Positions 52,101 to 61,972 of a stretch of DNA of 64,000 nucleotides are shown here, piece by piece. Position numbers and translations under genes: made by a program. Origin of the DNA: Dyella sp. C11. Lineage in GTDB: Bacteria; Pseudomonadota; Gammaproteobacteria; Xanthomonadales; Rhodanobacteraceae. A model generated the notes under the pieces. That model saw nothing but the letters and a program-made list of their open reading frames with translations. It did no database searches and had not been told where the DNA came from. The DNA is taken from assembly GCF_003121485.1 (NCBI RefSeq), contig NZ_QAVX01000011.1:84241-148240 (forward strand). The letters run 5' to 3'. Each line of letters begins with the position of its first letter. Within the stretch, counting starts at the first letter, position 1.

Positions 52101-55100
52101 CGGCGTGATCGCCGCGCGCCGCAAACGGACACCGAAATGCGCGTGGCGGCGGCGATGGAAGCCGTGCTGGCATTGCCCGGCCTCGACGTTCGCGACAACT
52201 TCTTCGCGTTGGGCGGCCATTCGCTGCTCGCCGCACAATTGACGGCGCGCCTGAACCGCGAATTCGGCATCGCCATGTCGTTCCGCACGCTTTTCGACGC
52301 ACCGACCATCGAGGGCCTCGCCAGCGCCATCGACGAACATCGCGCACCGGCCGATGCCGGCAACGCTGCCGATATTCCGCGCCTGGCCGACCGCACGATC
52401 GCACCGCTGTCCTCCATGCAGCAGCGCCTGTGGTATCTCGAACAACTGCACCCGGGACGCGTGGTCTACAACACGCCGTCGGCCCACCGCCTGCGCGGCC
52501 CGATGGATGTCGGCGCCTTCCGCCAGGCGTTGCGTGACGTTGTGCAGCGCCAGCCCGCCCTGCGTACGTCCATCGAAACGACTGAAAACGGTGGCGTGCA
52601 GCGCATCCACGCGGACCTGCTGCCCGAGCTTCCGCTGGAAGATCTCTCGCAGCTGCCTGCCGATGCACGCATGCAGGCGCTGAAAGAGATCATGGACCTT
52701 GCCATTGCCGAGCCGTTCGACCTCGCCCAGCCGCCGCTCTACCGCGCGCGGTTGTTCCGCATGGGCGAGAACGATCACGTGTTCTTCTTCATGGCTCATC
52801 ACATCGTGTGGGACGGCTGGTCGTTCGACCTGCTTTACGAAGACCTGTCGCGCGCCTACGTGGCACGCGTCGCCGGCAAGGATGAAGGACTGCCGCCGCT
52901 GGCCGTCGATTACGGCGACTTCGCCGCATGGCACCGCGACTGGATGCGCAGCGACAAGGTGCAACAGCAGCTATCGCACTGGCTGAAGACCCTCGAAGGC
53001 CATCTTGAACCGCTTGAGCTGCCGGCGGATCGCCAGCGCCCTGCACGCATGTCAGGTGCGGGCGCCACCGAATGGGTGCGCATTCCGGCCGAACGCGCTG
53101 CCGCCCTGCATGCGCTTGCCCAGCGCGAGGAAGCCACACCCTTCATGGTGCTGTTGGCGACGTACTACGTGCTGCTGCATCGCCTCAGTGGCCAGCGCGA
53201 CCTGATCGTGGCCACGCCGGTGCGCGGTCGTGACCGCGTCGAAACCGAAAACGTCATGGGCCTGTTCGTCAACGCGTTGCCGCTGCGCGTCGCTGTCGAT
53301 CCGGATGCCTCGTTCCGCGAGGTGCTTCGACAAGTGCGCCAGGTGGTGCTGGATGCATTCGCGCATCCGGACGTTCCCTTCGAGCAGCTGGTGTTCTCGC
53401 TGGGACTGGCGCGCGACGAAAGCCGACCACCGATCTCGCAGGCCATGTTCTCGTTCCAGGATGCCCGCCGTCGCATCGTGTCGTGGGGCGAGCTGTCGCA
53501 CGAGCACCTGCCGGTGTTCCAGCGCGGCGCAGCCGATGACATCGGCCTGTGGTTCCTGGAGCAGGAGTCGGGCCTGCTGGGCGGCATCACCTACAACACC
53601 GATATTTTCGATCCAGCCACGGCCGCGCGTTTCCGCGATTGCTATGAAGCGTTGCTCGCTTCTGCGCTCGTCGACCCGGCGCGCAGCGTGGCGCGGCTGG
53701 ATCTGCTGCCTTCGCAGCAGGACGCGCTGCTCGCCGACTGGAATCACACCCAGCTCGACGTTCCCGACCTTCGCCTGCAGCAGTTGTTCGAGCAGCAGTG
53801 CGATCGCGCGCCGGAACGTCAGGCCATTCGTTGCCGCGACGTCACGCTCAGCTATCGCGAACTGGATTCGCGCGCCAACCGCATCGCGCATGCGCTGCGC
53901 GAGCGTGGCGCGGCACACGGCAAGCTCATCGGCGTGTCGCTACAGCGTGGCATCGACATGGTGGCCACGGTGCTTGCCGTGCTGAAGACGGGGGCGGGCT
54001 ATGTGCCGCTCGATCCGGAATTCCCGGCCGATCGCCTGTCTTACATGGCGCAGGACGCGAATCTGGCCGTACTGGTGACCGAAACGGCCATCGCCAATCG
54101 CATCGACAGCGAAGGCACCGCACGACTGTTGCTGGATGAAGCCGCAGACGAACTCGATGCGCTCCCCGACACACGGGTGCCGGCCGATGCGTCGCTGTCT
54201 GGCGAATCCGTGGCGTATGTCATCTACACCTCCGGCTCCACCGGCCGCCCGAAAGGCGTGGCCGTCCCGCATCGCGCCGTGGTGAATTTCCTGGCCGGCA
54301 TGGCACAACGTCCCGGCCTGTGCTCGGACGATCGACTGCTCGCCGTGACCACGTTGTCGTTCGACATCGCCGTGCTGGAGCTGTTCGGGCCGTTGAGCGT
54401 GGGCGGTGAAGTGCTGCTTGCCACGCGCGAGGAATCGATGGATGGCGACGCGCTGGAGTCGCTGCTCGCGTCCAACGCCGCCACCATGATGCAGGCGACG
54501 CCAGTGACCTGGCGCCTGCTGCTGCAGACCTCATGGCAGCCGCCACATGGCTTCCATGCCCTGTGCGGTGGCGAGCCGCTGTCGTCCGACCTGGCGCAAC
54601 AGTTGCTGGCTCGCGGCTGTGAGCTGTGGAACATGTACGGCCCCACCGAAACCACGGTGTGGTCCACCTGCTGGCGCGTGGAGCACCCGGAGCGCGGCAT
54701 CTCCATCGGTACGCCCATCGCCAATACGACCATCCATGTGCTGGACGAACACGGGCAGCACTGTCCCATCGGCGTGCCGGGCGAGTTGTGCATCGGTGGC
54801 ACGGGCGTGGCGCTGGGCTATCTGCATCGCGAGGAACTCACCGCCGAACGCTTCCCTGCCGATCCGTTTGCGCCCGGTGCCCGCTTCTACCGCACGGGCG
54901 ACCGCGCACGCTGGCTGGCCAACGGCACGCTGGAACATTTGGGGCGGCTGGATTTCCAGGTGAAGCTGCGCGGCTATCGCATCGAGCCCGGCGAAATCGA
55001 AGCCGTGGCGCGCACCGAACCGGGCGTGCTCGATTGCGTGGTCGTGCTGCGCGAAGTGGCACCCCACGATGAGCGCCTCGTCTTGTACGCGGTTTGTTCG

Positions 55101-55586
55101 GAAGATGAGGACAGCCTGTGGCCGAAACTGCGCGCACAGCTTGCCTCCCGGCTGCCCAGTTACATGCAGCCTCAGCACATGGTGCGACTGGCCGCGCTGC
55201 CCCGCACGCCCAACGGCAAGACCGACCGCAAGGCATTGCCGCCACCGGTACTCACCGCCACCGTGGCGGCCACCGATGCCGAGCCCGGCGTCAGTGCCAG
55301 CGACGACGCGCGCGAGCGCTATCTCGGCCAGGTGTGGTGTCGTCTGGTAGGCGCCGACGATGTGCGTGCCAGCGACAACTTCTTCGATATCGGTGGCCAT
55401 TCGTTGCTGGCCATCGAAATGGTGACGCAGGTGCGCAAGGAAACCGGCGTGAAGCTCAACCTGCTGGACGTGGCGACCAGTCCGCTGGCCACGCTGGCAG
55501 CAGCCTTGCCGGAAGGCGACCTCACCGAGCCTCCCAAGGCGGCCTCGCTGGGTGGCCGTTTGCGAAATCTGTTTGGCAGGCATTGA
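49140..55586 (+). CDS. Two-module nonribosomal peptide synthetase (C-A-T-C-A-T), no release domain
   Basis: A 2148-aa protein. Module 1: condensation (about 30-460, HHIVCDGWS), adenylation (about 490-990, [11 protein letters not shown] near 638, code read as DILQIGAVW), and carrier (Ser1028 in LGGHSLLAA). Module 2: condensation (about 1060-1500, HHIVWDGWS near 1220), adenylation (about 1520-2020, code DILQLGMVW), and carrier (Ser2088 in IGGHSLLAI). Both codes are closest to Gly-type codes I recall (DILQLGLIW); this is tentative. No epimerase is present. The protein ends 60 residues after the last carrier Ser with a basic tail, so there is no thioesterase, reductase or terminal condensation domain. 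The ATG at 49140 overlaps the stop of the previous gene. Confidence 0.93.
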   Translation: MIPNDPAQIPDAGAVAVDYDPFAGATLARVLPSTAPQREVWLASTLEPEASLAYNESVSLRLHGELNVEALQTALQQLVDRHETLRATFASEGSELCIADQQDLPCPLRELSWLGPDEQEAEIDATLHRVVSEPFDLDAGPLVRAELLRLSSQEHLLVFTAHHIVCDGWSFGVIVRDLAALYAQQMGQGEDLPPPDCFADYALAEAEHAQSAAGKASEAYWLARFANATPSLDLPTDHPRPRQRTFHSRREDLLLDASLIGDVKRMGAKSGASLYATLLAGFGLLLQRLSGQDDVVIGIPSAGQAAGGQQDLVGHCVNVLPLRVMLDTRAPFADSLKQVRGDLLDAFDHAQYTLGSLLARLALPRDPGRLPLASVLFNLDQALDERTVSFPGLAFEFAGNPRVFENFELFVNAVQLPSGIRLECQYNSDLFEPATIQSWLDAYATLLRNAVATPDAAGSALGLLSPSAQAAMMSLQPMRSAYPAERLAHEYLEVQADRVPDRIAIAGDAPLTYAQLDARANRIANVLRARGVGQGQLVGLSLARSADMIAALLGVLKSGAGYVPLDPGFPSERLAFMAEDAALAALVVDDEASTIFDFPAGKVLSLKRDAADIDGASAARVPRDERSATPESVAYVIYTSGSTGKPKGVRVPHRATSNFISSMQREPGIREDDRLVAVTTLSFDIAFLELMLPLSVGAAIVLATHDDVRDGTALRQLVERSDATMMQATPAGWRVLLESGWEGRKGFKAIAGGEPLPLDLAESLLARCSELWNAYGPTETTVWSTLWRAHDPRGGITIGRPIANTTVHVLDEHGAPCPLGMPGEIYIGGDGVTLGYLHRPELNAERFLPDPFSGDVQATMYRTGDRGRWLAKGELEHLGRLDFQVKIRGYRIELGEIETALGDLPDVTRAVVMAREDRPGDVRLVAYVVAAEGVDLATVDLCPPLRQRLPDYMVPQHFVAMEAIPLLPNGKIDRKSLPAPVQHAAEARRDRRAPQTDTEMRVAAAMEAVLALPGLDVRDNFFALGGHSLLAAQLTARLNREFGIAMSFRTLFDAPTIEGLASAIDEHRAPADAGNAADIPRLADRTIAPLSSMQQRLWYLEQLHPGRVVYNTPSAHRLRGPMDVGAFRQALRDVVQRQPALRTSIETTENGGVQRIHADLLPELPLEDLSQLPADARMQALKEIMDLAIAEPFDLAQPPLYRARLFRMGENDHVFFFMAHHIVWDGWSFDLLYEDLSRAYVARVAGKDEGLPPLAVDYGDFAAWHRDWMRSDKVQQQLSHWLKTLEGHLEPLELPADRQRPARMSGAGATEWVRIPAERAAALHALAQREEATPFMVLLATYYVLLHRLSGQRDLIVATPVRGRDRVETENVMGLFVNALPLRVAVDPDASFREVLRQVRQVVLDAFAHPDVPFEQLVFSLGLARDESRPPISQAMFSFQDARRRIVSWGELSHEHLPVFQRGAADDIGLWFLEQESGLLGGITYNTDIFDPATAARFRDCYEALLASALVDPARSVARLDLLPSQQDALLADWNHTQLDVPDLRLQQLFEQQCDRAPERQAIRCRDVTLSYRELDSRANRIAHALRERGAAHGKLIGVSLQRGIDMVATVLAVLKTGAGYVPLDPEFPADRLSYMAQDANLAVLVTETAIANRIDSEGTARLLLDEAADELDALPDTRVPADASLSGESVAYVIYTSGSTGRPKGVAVPHRAVVNFLAGMAQRPGLCSDDRLLAVTTLSFDIAVLELFGPLSVGGEVLLATREESMDGDALESLLASNAATMMQATPVTWRLLLQTSWQPPHGFHALCGGEPLSSDLAQQLLARGCELWNMYGPTETTVWSTCWRVEHPERGISIGTPIANTTIHVLDEHGQHCPIGVPGELCIGGTGVALGYLHREELTAERFPADPFAPGARFYRTGDRARWLANGTLEHLGRLDFQVKLRGYRIEPGEIEAVARTEPGVLDCVVVLREVAPHDERLVLYAVCSEDEDSLWPKLRAQLASRLPSYMQPQHMVRLAALPRTPNGKTDRKALPPPVLTATVAATDAEPGVSASDDARERYLGQVWCRLVGADDVRASDNFFDIGGHSLLAIEMVTQVRKETGVKLNLLDVATSPLATLAAALPEGDLTEPPKAASLGGRLRNLFGRH

Positions 55587-55656
55587 ACGCATGACCAGGG
55601 TCCTGCCCGGGAGGTCATGCGTTGACCACCGTCGTTCCGGCGCAGGCCGGAATGAC
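55586..55656. repeat. Two adjacent palindromes after the NRPS gene
   Basis: AACGCATGACC (55586-55596) pairs perfectly with GGTCATGCGTT (55613-55623). A second palindrome follows at 55631-55656 (GTCGTTCCGGC with GCCGGAATGAC, one mismatch). Neither has a T tract. The second resembles the REP-like elements at 58028-58118 and 63721. They may attenuate or process the transcript between the NRPS and glycosyltransferase genes. Confidence 0.65.
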
Positions 55657-55729
55657 CGGTGAAAGGGGGACATTTGCGGGACCACCTCTTCGAGGAGCAA
55701 GCCGTGGCAGGGGAACCAGGGGAGCCGGC

Positions 55730-56860
55730 ATGACGACGATGGCACTGCTGCTGTGCAGGGTCAGTTTCTGGCTGCTGTTCTACATTTTCGTCGGCTATCC
55801 GCTGCTCATGTGGCTTTGGGCGCGGGTGGCGCAGCGTCCAGTGCGCAAGCAGCCCATCCTGCCCACGGTGTCCATCATCATCGTAGTGCGCGACGGCGTG
55901 CGGCACATCCGCGCCAAGCTCAAGAACCTGCGGGCTCTGGATTACCCGCCGGAATACATCGAGATCATCGTGGCCTGCGACGGCTGCAAGGACCGCACGG
56001 CGGCTTTGGTGCGCCATGCGCACGATGCCCGCGTGCGCGTGCTCGAATTCCCCGTCTCTCGCGGCAAGGCGCTGTGCCTGAACGATGCGGTGTCCACGGC
56101 GCGTGGCGAAGTGCTGCTGATGACCGATGTGCAACACAAGCTTTCCCCACTGGCCCTGCGCGAACTGGTGGGCAACCTGGGCGATCCGCGCGTGGGCGCG
56201 GTCAGCGGCAGCCTGGAACTGGAGAACGTGAGCAGCACGTTCGCCCACGGCGTGAACGCCTACTGGCGCTACGAGAAGTTCCTCCGCCACCAGGAAAGCT
56301 GCGGTGGTTCGACCATTGGCGTATGCGCGGCGCTGTATGCCGTCCGCACCGAACTGTTCAAGCCGCTGCCACCCGACACCCTGCTGGACGACGTGCTGGT
56401 GCCCATGGACGTGGCCGCCTCCGGCCGTCGCGTGGTGTTTGAGCCGCGCGCCGTGGTGTGGGGCGAGACGGCCCAGGCGCCCGTGGAGGAGCAGCCACGC
56501 CGCCTGCGCGCGATGGTGGGCTGCTTCCAGCTGATGGACGTGGCGCCCTGGCTGCTGTCGCCCTCGCGCAACCCGCTGTGGTTCCAGTTCGTCAGCCACA
56601 AGCTGCTGCGACTGCTGGCGCCCTGGCTGCTGCTGGGCATCCTCTTGTCTTCGGCCTATCTCGCACGCCACCACATGGCCTATGGCGCTGTGCTCGTGGT
56701 GCTGTTGCTATGCATCGGTGTGGTGCCGATGGAGCGGGCGCAGCCCAATGCGGGGCGCTGGCTGCCGGTACGGCTGATGGTGGCGTTCTTCTATCTCAAT
56801 CTTTACGCGGTGCAGGCATCCATCGCCTACGCGCGCAGCCGGGGTGAGCACTTATGGTGA
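55730..56860 (+). CDS. Glycosyltransferase family 2 membrane protein
   Basis: A 376-aa inner-membrane glycosyltransferase. It has an N-terminal hydrophobic segment (about residues 3-24) and a GT-A domain with VSIIIVVRDGVRHIRAKLKNL, IIVACDGCKDRT, the VLLMTDVQHKL acidic motif and LLDDVLVPMDV. Two to three hydrophobic segments lie at the C-terminus (about 300-365). The QxxRW motif of processive enzymes appears as QPRRL. It probably adds one sugar to a lipid-linked repeat unit; donor unknown. The ATG at 55730 has GGGGAG upstream. Its stop overlaps the deacetylase start by seven bases. Confidence 0.85.
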   Translation: MTTMALLLCRVSFWLLFYIFVGYPLLMWLWARVAQRPVRKQPILPTVSIIIVVRDGVRHIRAKLKNLRALDYPPEYIEIIVACDGCKDRTAALVRHAHDARVRVLEFPVSRGKALCLNDAVSTARGEVLLMTDVQHKLSPLALRELVGNLGDPRVGAVSGSLELENVSSTFAHGVNAYWRYEKFLRHQESCGGSTIGVCAALYAVRTELFKPLPPDTLLDDVLVPMDVAASGRRVVFEPRAVVWGETAQAPVEEQPRRLRAMVGCFQLMDVAPWLLSPSRNPLWFQFVSHKLLRLLAPWLLLGILLSSAYLARHHMAYGAVLVVLLLCIGVVPMERAQPNAGRWLPVRLMVAFFYLNLYAVQASIAYARSRGEHLW

Positions 56861-57954
56861 CGCAAGAAGCAAAGGCCACCGGCATACGCGAACGGCTGGG
56901 CGAGCTTTGCTACAACACCGGCCTGCTCAATCCGCTGCAAAAGATGCGCGCATGGTGGCAGAAGGATCTGCGCATTCTTGCGTATCACCGCATCATGCCG
57001 GTGCCGGACCCGGCGCACTACGACTTCGACATGGAGTTGATCAGCACCACGCCTGAAGAGTTCCGTGAACAGATGACGCTGGTGAAGGAGCGCTATCGCC
57101 CCATGCGCCTCTCCGACGTGGCCGCCGCGATCAATGCGGGCGACGCCCTGCCGCCTGACGCGGTGGTCGTCACCTTCGACGATGGCTACGACGACAACTA
57201 CCGCATCGCCTATCCCATCCTGAAGGAGCTTGGCGTACCGGCGACGTTCTTCATTTCCACCGGCCATATCGACAGCGGGCGCCCTTACGCCTACGACTGG
57301 CTGGTGCACATGATCCTGCTGGCGGATACGCCGCGATTGCAGCTTCCAGAGCTGGGCATCGACGTACCCATGCCGGCCACGCGCGATGAACGCCGCGCGC
57401 TGGCCACGCATGTGCTGGACAGCATGAAAGAGATCAGCGCGCTGGAACAGACCGCCATGACGCGCCGACTGGAAGGGGAATGGAACATGCCCTCCGAGCA
57501 CGCGCGGCCGGAAGACTGTCGCCCGATGACCTGGGACCAGCTGCGCGAAATGCGCTCGGCCGGCCTGGAAATTGGCTCGCACGGCGTGAACCACTGGATG
57601 CTCTCGAAGTTGCCGCGCGAGGAGCTTGAGCGCGAGGTATTCGATTCGCGCAACGCCCTGCTGCGCGAACTCGGCCCCATGCCGCTGCTGATGTCCTACC
57701 CCGTGGGCAGCAACCGTGCCTTCGACAAGCAGGTGATCGAAGTCACCCGTGATGCGGGTTTCGACCTCGCCTGCAGTTACATCAGCGGCACCAACCTGCA
57801 GCCCGCCAACAACCGCTATTCGCTGTATCGCATCGCCGTGGAGCGCTACTACGGCAAGGCATGGTTCGCCGCGCTGCTGACCATGCCGGGCATCATTGGT
57901 TACCAGACGCCGGCACGACTGGCGGCGATTGAAGAAGCAGGAATCAGTCAATGA
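56854..57954 (+). CDS. Polysaccharide deacetylase family protein
   Basis: A 366-aa protein of the NodB-homology (carbohydrate esterase 4) superfamily. The first metal motif is VVTFDDGYDDNYRIAYPIL at about residues 105-123, followed by GVPATFFISTGHIDSG. The second metal-binding motif is GSHGVNHWMLSKL at about 230-242. It removes N- or O-acetyl groups from a glycan. No signal peptide is evident, so a cytoplasmic substrate (lipid-linked intermediate) is possible. It overlaps the preceding glycosyltransferase gene. Confidence 0.87.
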   Translation: MVTQEAKATGIRERLGELCYNTGLLNPLQKMRAWWQKDLRILAYHRIMPVPDPAHYDFDMELISTTPEEFREQMTLVKERYRPMRLSDVAAAINAGDALPPDAVVVTFDDGYDDNYRIAYPILKELGVPATFFISTGHIDSGRPYAYDWLVHMILLADTPRLQLPELGIDVPMPATRDERRALATHVLDSMKEISALEQTAMTRRLEGEWNMPSEHARPEDCRPMTWDQLREMRSAGLEIGSHGVNHWMLSKLPREELEREVFDSRNALLRELGPMPLLMSYPVGSNRAFDKQVIEVTRDAGFDLACSYISGTNLQPANNRYSLYRIAVERYYGKAWFAALLTMPGIIGYQTPARLAAIEEAGISQ

Positions 57955-58183
57955 TCTCCGTGCAGTCCTCATGGCTTTCGAACGATCGCGTGGAGTCCTG
58001 TATCGCCCCCGTAAATGTCGATCGCCCCTCACCGTCATCCCTGCGAAGGCAGGAATCCGGTGACTTTATGCTCACAGAAAAGGCGCTGGATTCCCGCCTT
58101 CGCGGGAATGACGGTGAGTGGACAGGGCATTTGACGAAAAGCGAAGCGCCCCGCGCTGACAAGACACATAGACAGTCTTCCTT
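57955..58183. repeat. Inverted pair of REP-like palindromes
   Basis: Two 33-base copies lie head to head at 58028-58060 and 58086-58118, differing at few positions. Each is itself palindromic (CCCGCCTTCGCGGG core in the right copy). The right copy is identical to 63721-63753 by eye. The pair can fold as one large cruciform between the deacetylase and ligase genes. Confidence 0.8.
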
Positions 58184-59449
58184 ATGTTCGCACTGATTCT
58201 TCTCTACGTGGTCCTGACCATCATCAGGCCACAGGAATACGTTCCGGCACTGATGAACCTGCCGGTGTTGCCGGTGGTGCTGGTGCTGGCGTTTGCCTCG
58301 TGGATGGCTTCGGGAACGCGCACGCCACGCGCGCCGCAGTTCATCATCCTGCCGGCCTTTCTGGTCGTCCTGATGGTGTCGGAGGTGGTCAACGGCTGGT
58401 TCGGTGGCATCAAGAACGAGCTCGGGCAGTTCGGCCCTGTGGTGCTCACCTTCTTCATGATCGCCACCACGTGCACCACGCAGAAGCGCATCCTATTGCT
58501 CATGTCGGTAATGGTGATGTGCGCCACCGTGCTCTCACTGCACGGCATTGGCCAGCACCGCAGCGGCATTGGCTGGACAGGCATTCCCATCGGTGAAGAC
58601 GGCCGCATCCAGTACGTGGGCATCTTCAACGACCCGAATGACCTTGGCATGCTGTTCGTGTCGGTGTTTCCCATGGGCGTGCTGCTGTTCAAGCGTGCAC
58701 GGTTCATCGGCAAGATGTTCTGGCTGGCATGCATTCTCACCGTGCTTTACGGCGTGTACCTCACCAACTCGCGCGGCGCCATGCTGGGCGTGCTGATGGT
58801 GATCGGCGGTTACATCTGGTATCGCCGCGGCATGGTGGTGGCCGGCATTCTTGGCGTCGCCGGCCTGACAGTGATGAAGATGCTTTCGTCGCGCATGCAG
58901 GAACTGGACGCCGGCGAAGAATCCGCCAGCGGCCGCGTGGACGCCTGGTACGAAGGACTGCAGATGTTCAAGGAGCATCCGATCTTCGGCGTGGGTCCCG
59001 GCAATTTCACTGACTACAACCAGCTCACCGCGCACAACTCCTTCGTGCTGGTGCTGGCGGAAACAGGCTTCGTCGGCTACGTGCTGTGGCTTGCCATGGT
59101 GGGCTACACGTTCTGGATGGTCGCCGCCGTGCTTCGCTTGAAGCCCGACGCCGAGGTCGAACCGGAGAAGCACGCCGCGTGGATCATCGAGCGCCCCATG
59201 GCATTGACCCTGCTGCTCTCCCTGTGCGGCATGTTCACCTGCGCGTTCTTCCTCAGCCGCAGCTACATGATCGTGTTGTACGTGGTGCTGGCCATCGTTA
59301 CCGGCTTTTATCTTGGCGCGCGCGAGCGCATCGGCGGCCTGCCCTCCTTCAGCATGTCCGAAAACGGCATACGCTGGGTGCCGGCGGCCATCGGCAGCAT
59401 CGCCGGCCTGTTCGTGCTGGTGACCATCCTGCTGAGGACGTCGGGATGA
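58184..59449 (+). CDS. O-antigen ligase-like polysaccharide polymerase/ligase
   Basis: A 421-aa polytopic membrane protein with about ten to twelve hydrophobic segments. It contains a Wzy_C/WaaL-type periplasmic loop, ASGRVDAWYEGLQMFKEHPI with FGVGPGNF and TAHNSFVLVLAETG. The N-terminal IIRPQEYVPAL is reminiscent of the O-glycosylation ligase class linked to exosortase A loci. It may join or polymerise lipid-linked glycan units in the periplasm. There is no clear ribosome binding site at the ATG (58184), and the inverted palindromes lie just upstream, so it may have its own promoter. Confidence 0.82.
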   Translation: MFALILLYVVLTIIRPQEYVPALMNLPVLPVVLVLAFASWMASGTRTPRAPQFIILPAFLVVLMVSEVVNGWFGGIKNELGQFGPVVLTFFMIATTCTTQKRILLLMSVMVMCATVLSLHGIGQHRSGIGWTGIPIGEDGRIQYVGIFNDPNDLGMLFVSVFPMGVLLFKRARFIGKMFWLACILTVLYGVYLTNSRGAMLGVLMVIGGYIWYRRGMVVAGILGVAGLTVMKMLSSRMQELDAGEESASGRVDAWYEGLQMFKEHPIFGVGPGNFTDYNQLTAHNSFVLVLAETGFVGYVLWLAMVGYTFWMVAAVLRLKPDAEVEPEKHAAWIIERPMALTLLLSLCGMFTCAFFLSRSYMIVLYVVLAIVTGFYLGARERIGGLPSFSMSENGIRWVPAAIGSIAGLFVLVTILLRTSG

Positions 59450-59495
59450 CGCGAGTTCTCCCCTGCAACGCATCGCTTCTGACGGAGCTCTGGCC

Positions 59496-60854
59496 ATGAG
59501 CGACTGGTATGAGCAGACATTCCGCCGCGTGTTGTATCCGGCCTATGAGAGTGGCCTGCGTCGCCGCGACACACTGAACTGGCTGGCAGCGTACGAACGC
59601 GACCAATGGTATTCGCCCCAAGCCATCGCCGAGCTGCAGTTCCAGCGCCTGAAAACGCTGATCGAACACTGCTATCGCGAAGTGCCTTACTACCGGCGTC
59701 GCTGGCGCGAATTGGGCATCCAGCCCGACGACATCCGCAGCCTCGACGACTACACCCGCTTGCCGGTACTCACCAAAGCCGACATCCGCGAAAACTTCGA
59801 GGATCTGCAGGCATCGTCATGGCGCGACCGCCTGCTGTTCAAGCGCACTGGCGGTTCCACCGGCGAGCCACTGGAACTGGGCTACACGCACGAGAGCTAC
59901 GAGCGGCGCATGGCAGTGATGTGGCGCGGCTACGGCTGGGCGGGCGCGCGACCGGGACGCCGCACGCTCTACCTGTGGGCTGGCGCGGTGGGAACGCCAG
60001 GCCGGGTGCACCAGTTCAAGGACAACGTCTACAACGCCGTATTCGCGCGGCGCGTGCTCAACAGCTTCGAGATGACCGAGTCGAACATGGCCGACTACGC
60101 GGATGCCATCGACCGCTATCGTCCATCCGTCATTGTCGGTTACGTCAACCCGCTCGCCCGCCTGGCGACATGGATGGTGGAGACCCGACGGAAAGTGCAT
60201 CAGCCGGCTGCCGTCATTGGCGCGGCGGAAGCGCTTCATCCGCATCAGCGGGAGGTGATCGGCAAGGCGTTTGGCAGCCCGGTGTACAACACCTATGGCT
60301 GCCGCGAATTCATGCTTATCGCGACGGAGTGCGCGCATCACCATGGTTTGCACGTGAATGAGGACCATCTGGTTGTGGAGTTGCTGGACGAAACCGGCAA
60401 ACCGGTACAGCGAGGGCCGGGCGAAGTCACTGTCACTGATCTTTCCAACTACGGCATGCCATTCATCCGTTACGTCAACGGGGATCTCGCCACGCCATCG
60501 AGTGCACACAGCTGCCCATGCGGGCGCGGCCTGCCCCTGCTTGAACGCGTGGATGGCCGTGTACTCGACGCCATTCGCACGCCGGACGGCCGCATTCTTC
60601 CCGGTGAATTCTTCCCGCACATGCTCAAGGACGTGCCGGGACTGGCGCAGTTCCAGCTGGTGCAGCGTCAGCTGGATCGCCTGGAACTTTCCATCGTGCG
60701 GCGCGACGGCTTCGACGATGCGTCGATTGCGTACATCCGTCGCGAGACCGCCAAGGTGCTGGGCGACAGCGTGGAGCTCGACTACCGTTTCGTCGATGAC
60801 ATTCCGCTGACCCGCAGCGGCAAGCGACGCGTCACGCTTTCGGAACTGGCATGA
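59496..60854 (+). CDS. Phenylacetate-CoA ligase/CapK-like adenylate-forming enzyme
   Basis: A 452-aa cytoplasmic protein of the ANL superfamily. It has the AMP-binding P-loop KRTGGSTGEPLELGYT at about residues 113-128, YNTYGCREFMLIATEC near 265 and a small C-terminal lid domain (PLTRSGKRRVTLSELA). Members with this neighbourhood are called CapK and occur in capsule loci; their substrate is usually unknown. They may activate a carboxylate for acylation of a sugar. GGAGC precedes the ATG at 59496, and the stop overlaps the next start (ATGA). Confidence 0.83.
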   Translation: MSDWYEQTFRRVLYPAYESGLRRRDTLNWLAAYERDQWYSPQAIAELQFQRLKTLIEHCYREVPYYRRRWRELGIQPDDIRSLDDYTRLPVLTKADIRENFEDLQASSWRDRLLFKRTGGSTGEPLELGYTHESYERRMAVMWRGYGWAGARPGRRTLYLWAGAVGTPGRVHQFKDNVYNAVFARRVLNSFEMTESNMADYADAIDRYRPSVIVGYVNPLARLATWMVETRRKVHQPAAVIGAAEALHPHQREVIGKAFGSPVYNTYGCREFMLIATECAHHHGLHVNEDHLVVELLDETGKPVQRGPGEVTVTDLSNYGMPFIRYVNGDLATPSSAHSCPCGRGLPLLERVDGRVLDAIRTPDGRILPGEFFPHMLKDVPGLAQFQLVQRQLDRLELSIVRRDGFDDASIAYIRRETAKVLGDSVELDYRFVDDIPLTRSGKRRVTLSELA

Positions 60855-61972
60855 ACATTACGCATGTCGTTGAAAACCTGAATCGCGGCGGCCTGGAGCG
60901 CATGGTGCTCGACCTGGTGCAGCTGCAACAGCAGCAAGGCCATCAGTGCCAGGTGGTGTGCCTGTATGAAACCGGCGCGCTTGCGCACGAACTCGACGCA
61001 GCGGGCATTCCGGTGGTCGCCTGCAACAAAGGCCGCGGCATCGATTTGCGTGCACTGGCCCGCGCCCGCTGGGCCATCGACCGACACGATACCGACGTGC
61101 TTCACACGCACAATGCCGTCGCGCACTACCAGGCCGTGCTCGCATCCTGCGGACTGGAAGTGCTGCGCGTGCTGAACACCCGGCACGGCATGGGCGCCGG
61201 CCAGCGCACCGGGCGCAAGGAATGGCTGTACCGACGCGCACTGGCGCGCACCGACCTGGTGGTCACCGTATGCGAGGCCGCACGACGCAACGGTGTATCG
61301 CGCGGCATGCTGCCCGAACCCATGACGCGCGTGGTGCCCAACGGCATCGCGGTGGAACGCTTTACGCCAGCGTCCCGCGAAATGCGCCATCGCCTGCTGC
61401 AGATACTGGGCGTGGAAGACAACGCCTTCATCATCGGCAACGTCGGGCGCCTCAACTGGACCAAGGACCAGGCAGGCCTGATCCGCGCCTTTCGTCAGGT
61501 GCAGGAGCAGCACCGCAACGCCAGACTCGTGCTGATCGGCGACGGCGAACTGCGCGCCGACCTGGAGCGTTGCGCCACTGAAGAAGGCATGCGAAGCGCC
61601 GTGCATTTCCTGGGCGATCGCAACGACGTTCGCGAATTGCTGCAGGGTTTGGACGTATTCGTGCTGTCCTCGGCCAGCGAAGGCTATTCGATGGCGCTGC
61701 TGGAAGCGTGTGCGGTGGCACTCCCCATCATCGCCACCGACGTCGGCGGCAACGGCGAGATCATCCAGAGCGGCCAATCAGGCCAGCTGGTACCTGCTGG
61801 CGACCCGGATGCGCTCGCCGAAGCCATGCTGTTGCTGATGCGCGAACCCCAGCGCGCGCTGGCTTATGGACGGGCAGCGCGTGCGTGGGTTGAAACCTAC
61901 GGATCACTCGAAGCCATGGCCGACCGTTACGAACACCTTTACCAGGCCAGGGAGTGCGTTACATGCGCCTGA
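60851..61972 (+). CDS. Glycosyltransferase family 4 (first of two)
   Basis: A 373-aa GT-B glycosyltransferase. ITHVVENLNRGGLERMVLDL opens the N-terminal domain. The C-terminal donor-binding domain has IIGNVGRLNWTKDQAGLIRAF, VLIGDGELRADLE, VLSSASEGYSMALLEACAVALPIIATDVGG (Glu-x7-Glu motif) and GQLVPAGDPDALAEAM. It resembles the PEP-CTERM/exosortase-associated group-1 transferases by recall. Donor and acceptor are unknown. Overlaps neighbours at both ends. Confidence 0.88.
   Translation: MNITHVVENLNRGGLERMVLDLVQLQQQQGHQCQVVCLYETGALAHELDAAGIPVVACNKGRGIDLRALARARWAIDRHDTDVLHTHNAVAHYQAVLASCGLEVLRVLNTRHGMGAGQRTGRKEWLYRRALARTDLVVTVCEAARRNGVSRGMLPEPMTRVVPNGIAVERFTPASREMRHRLLQILGVEDNAFIIGNVGRLNWTKDQAGLIRAFRQVQEQHRNARLVLIGDGELRADLERCATEEGMRSAVHFLGDRNDVRELLQGLDVFVLSSASEGYSMALLEACAVALPIIATDVGGNGEIIQSGQSGQLVPAGDPDALAEAMLLLMREPQRALAYGRAARAWVETYGSLEAMADRYEHLYQARECVTCA

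Noticed and set aside
51018..52964. 648-codon open frame on the minus strand
   Set aside because: A shadow of the NRPS adenylation and condensation domains.
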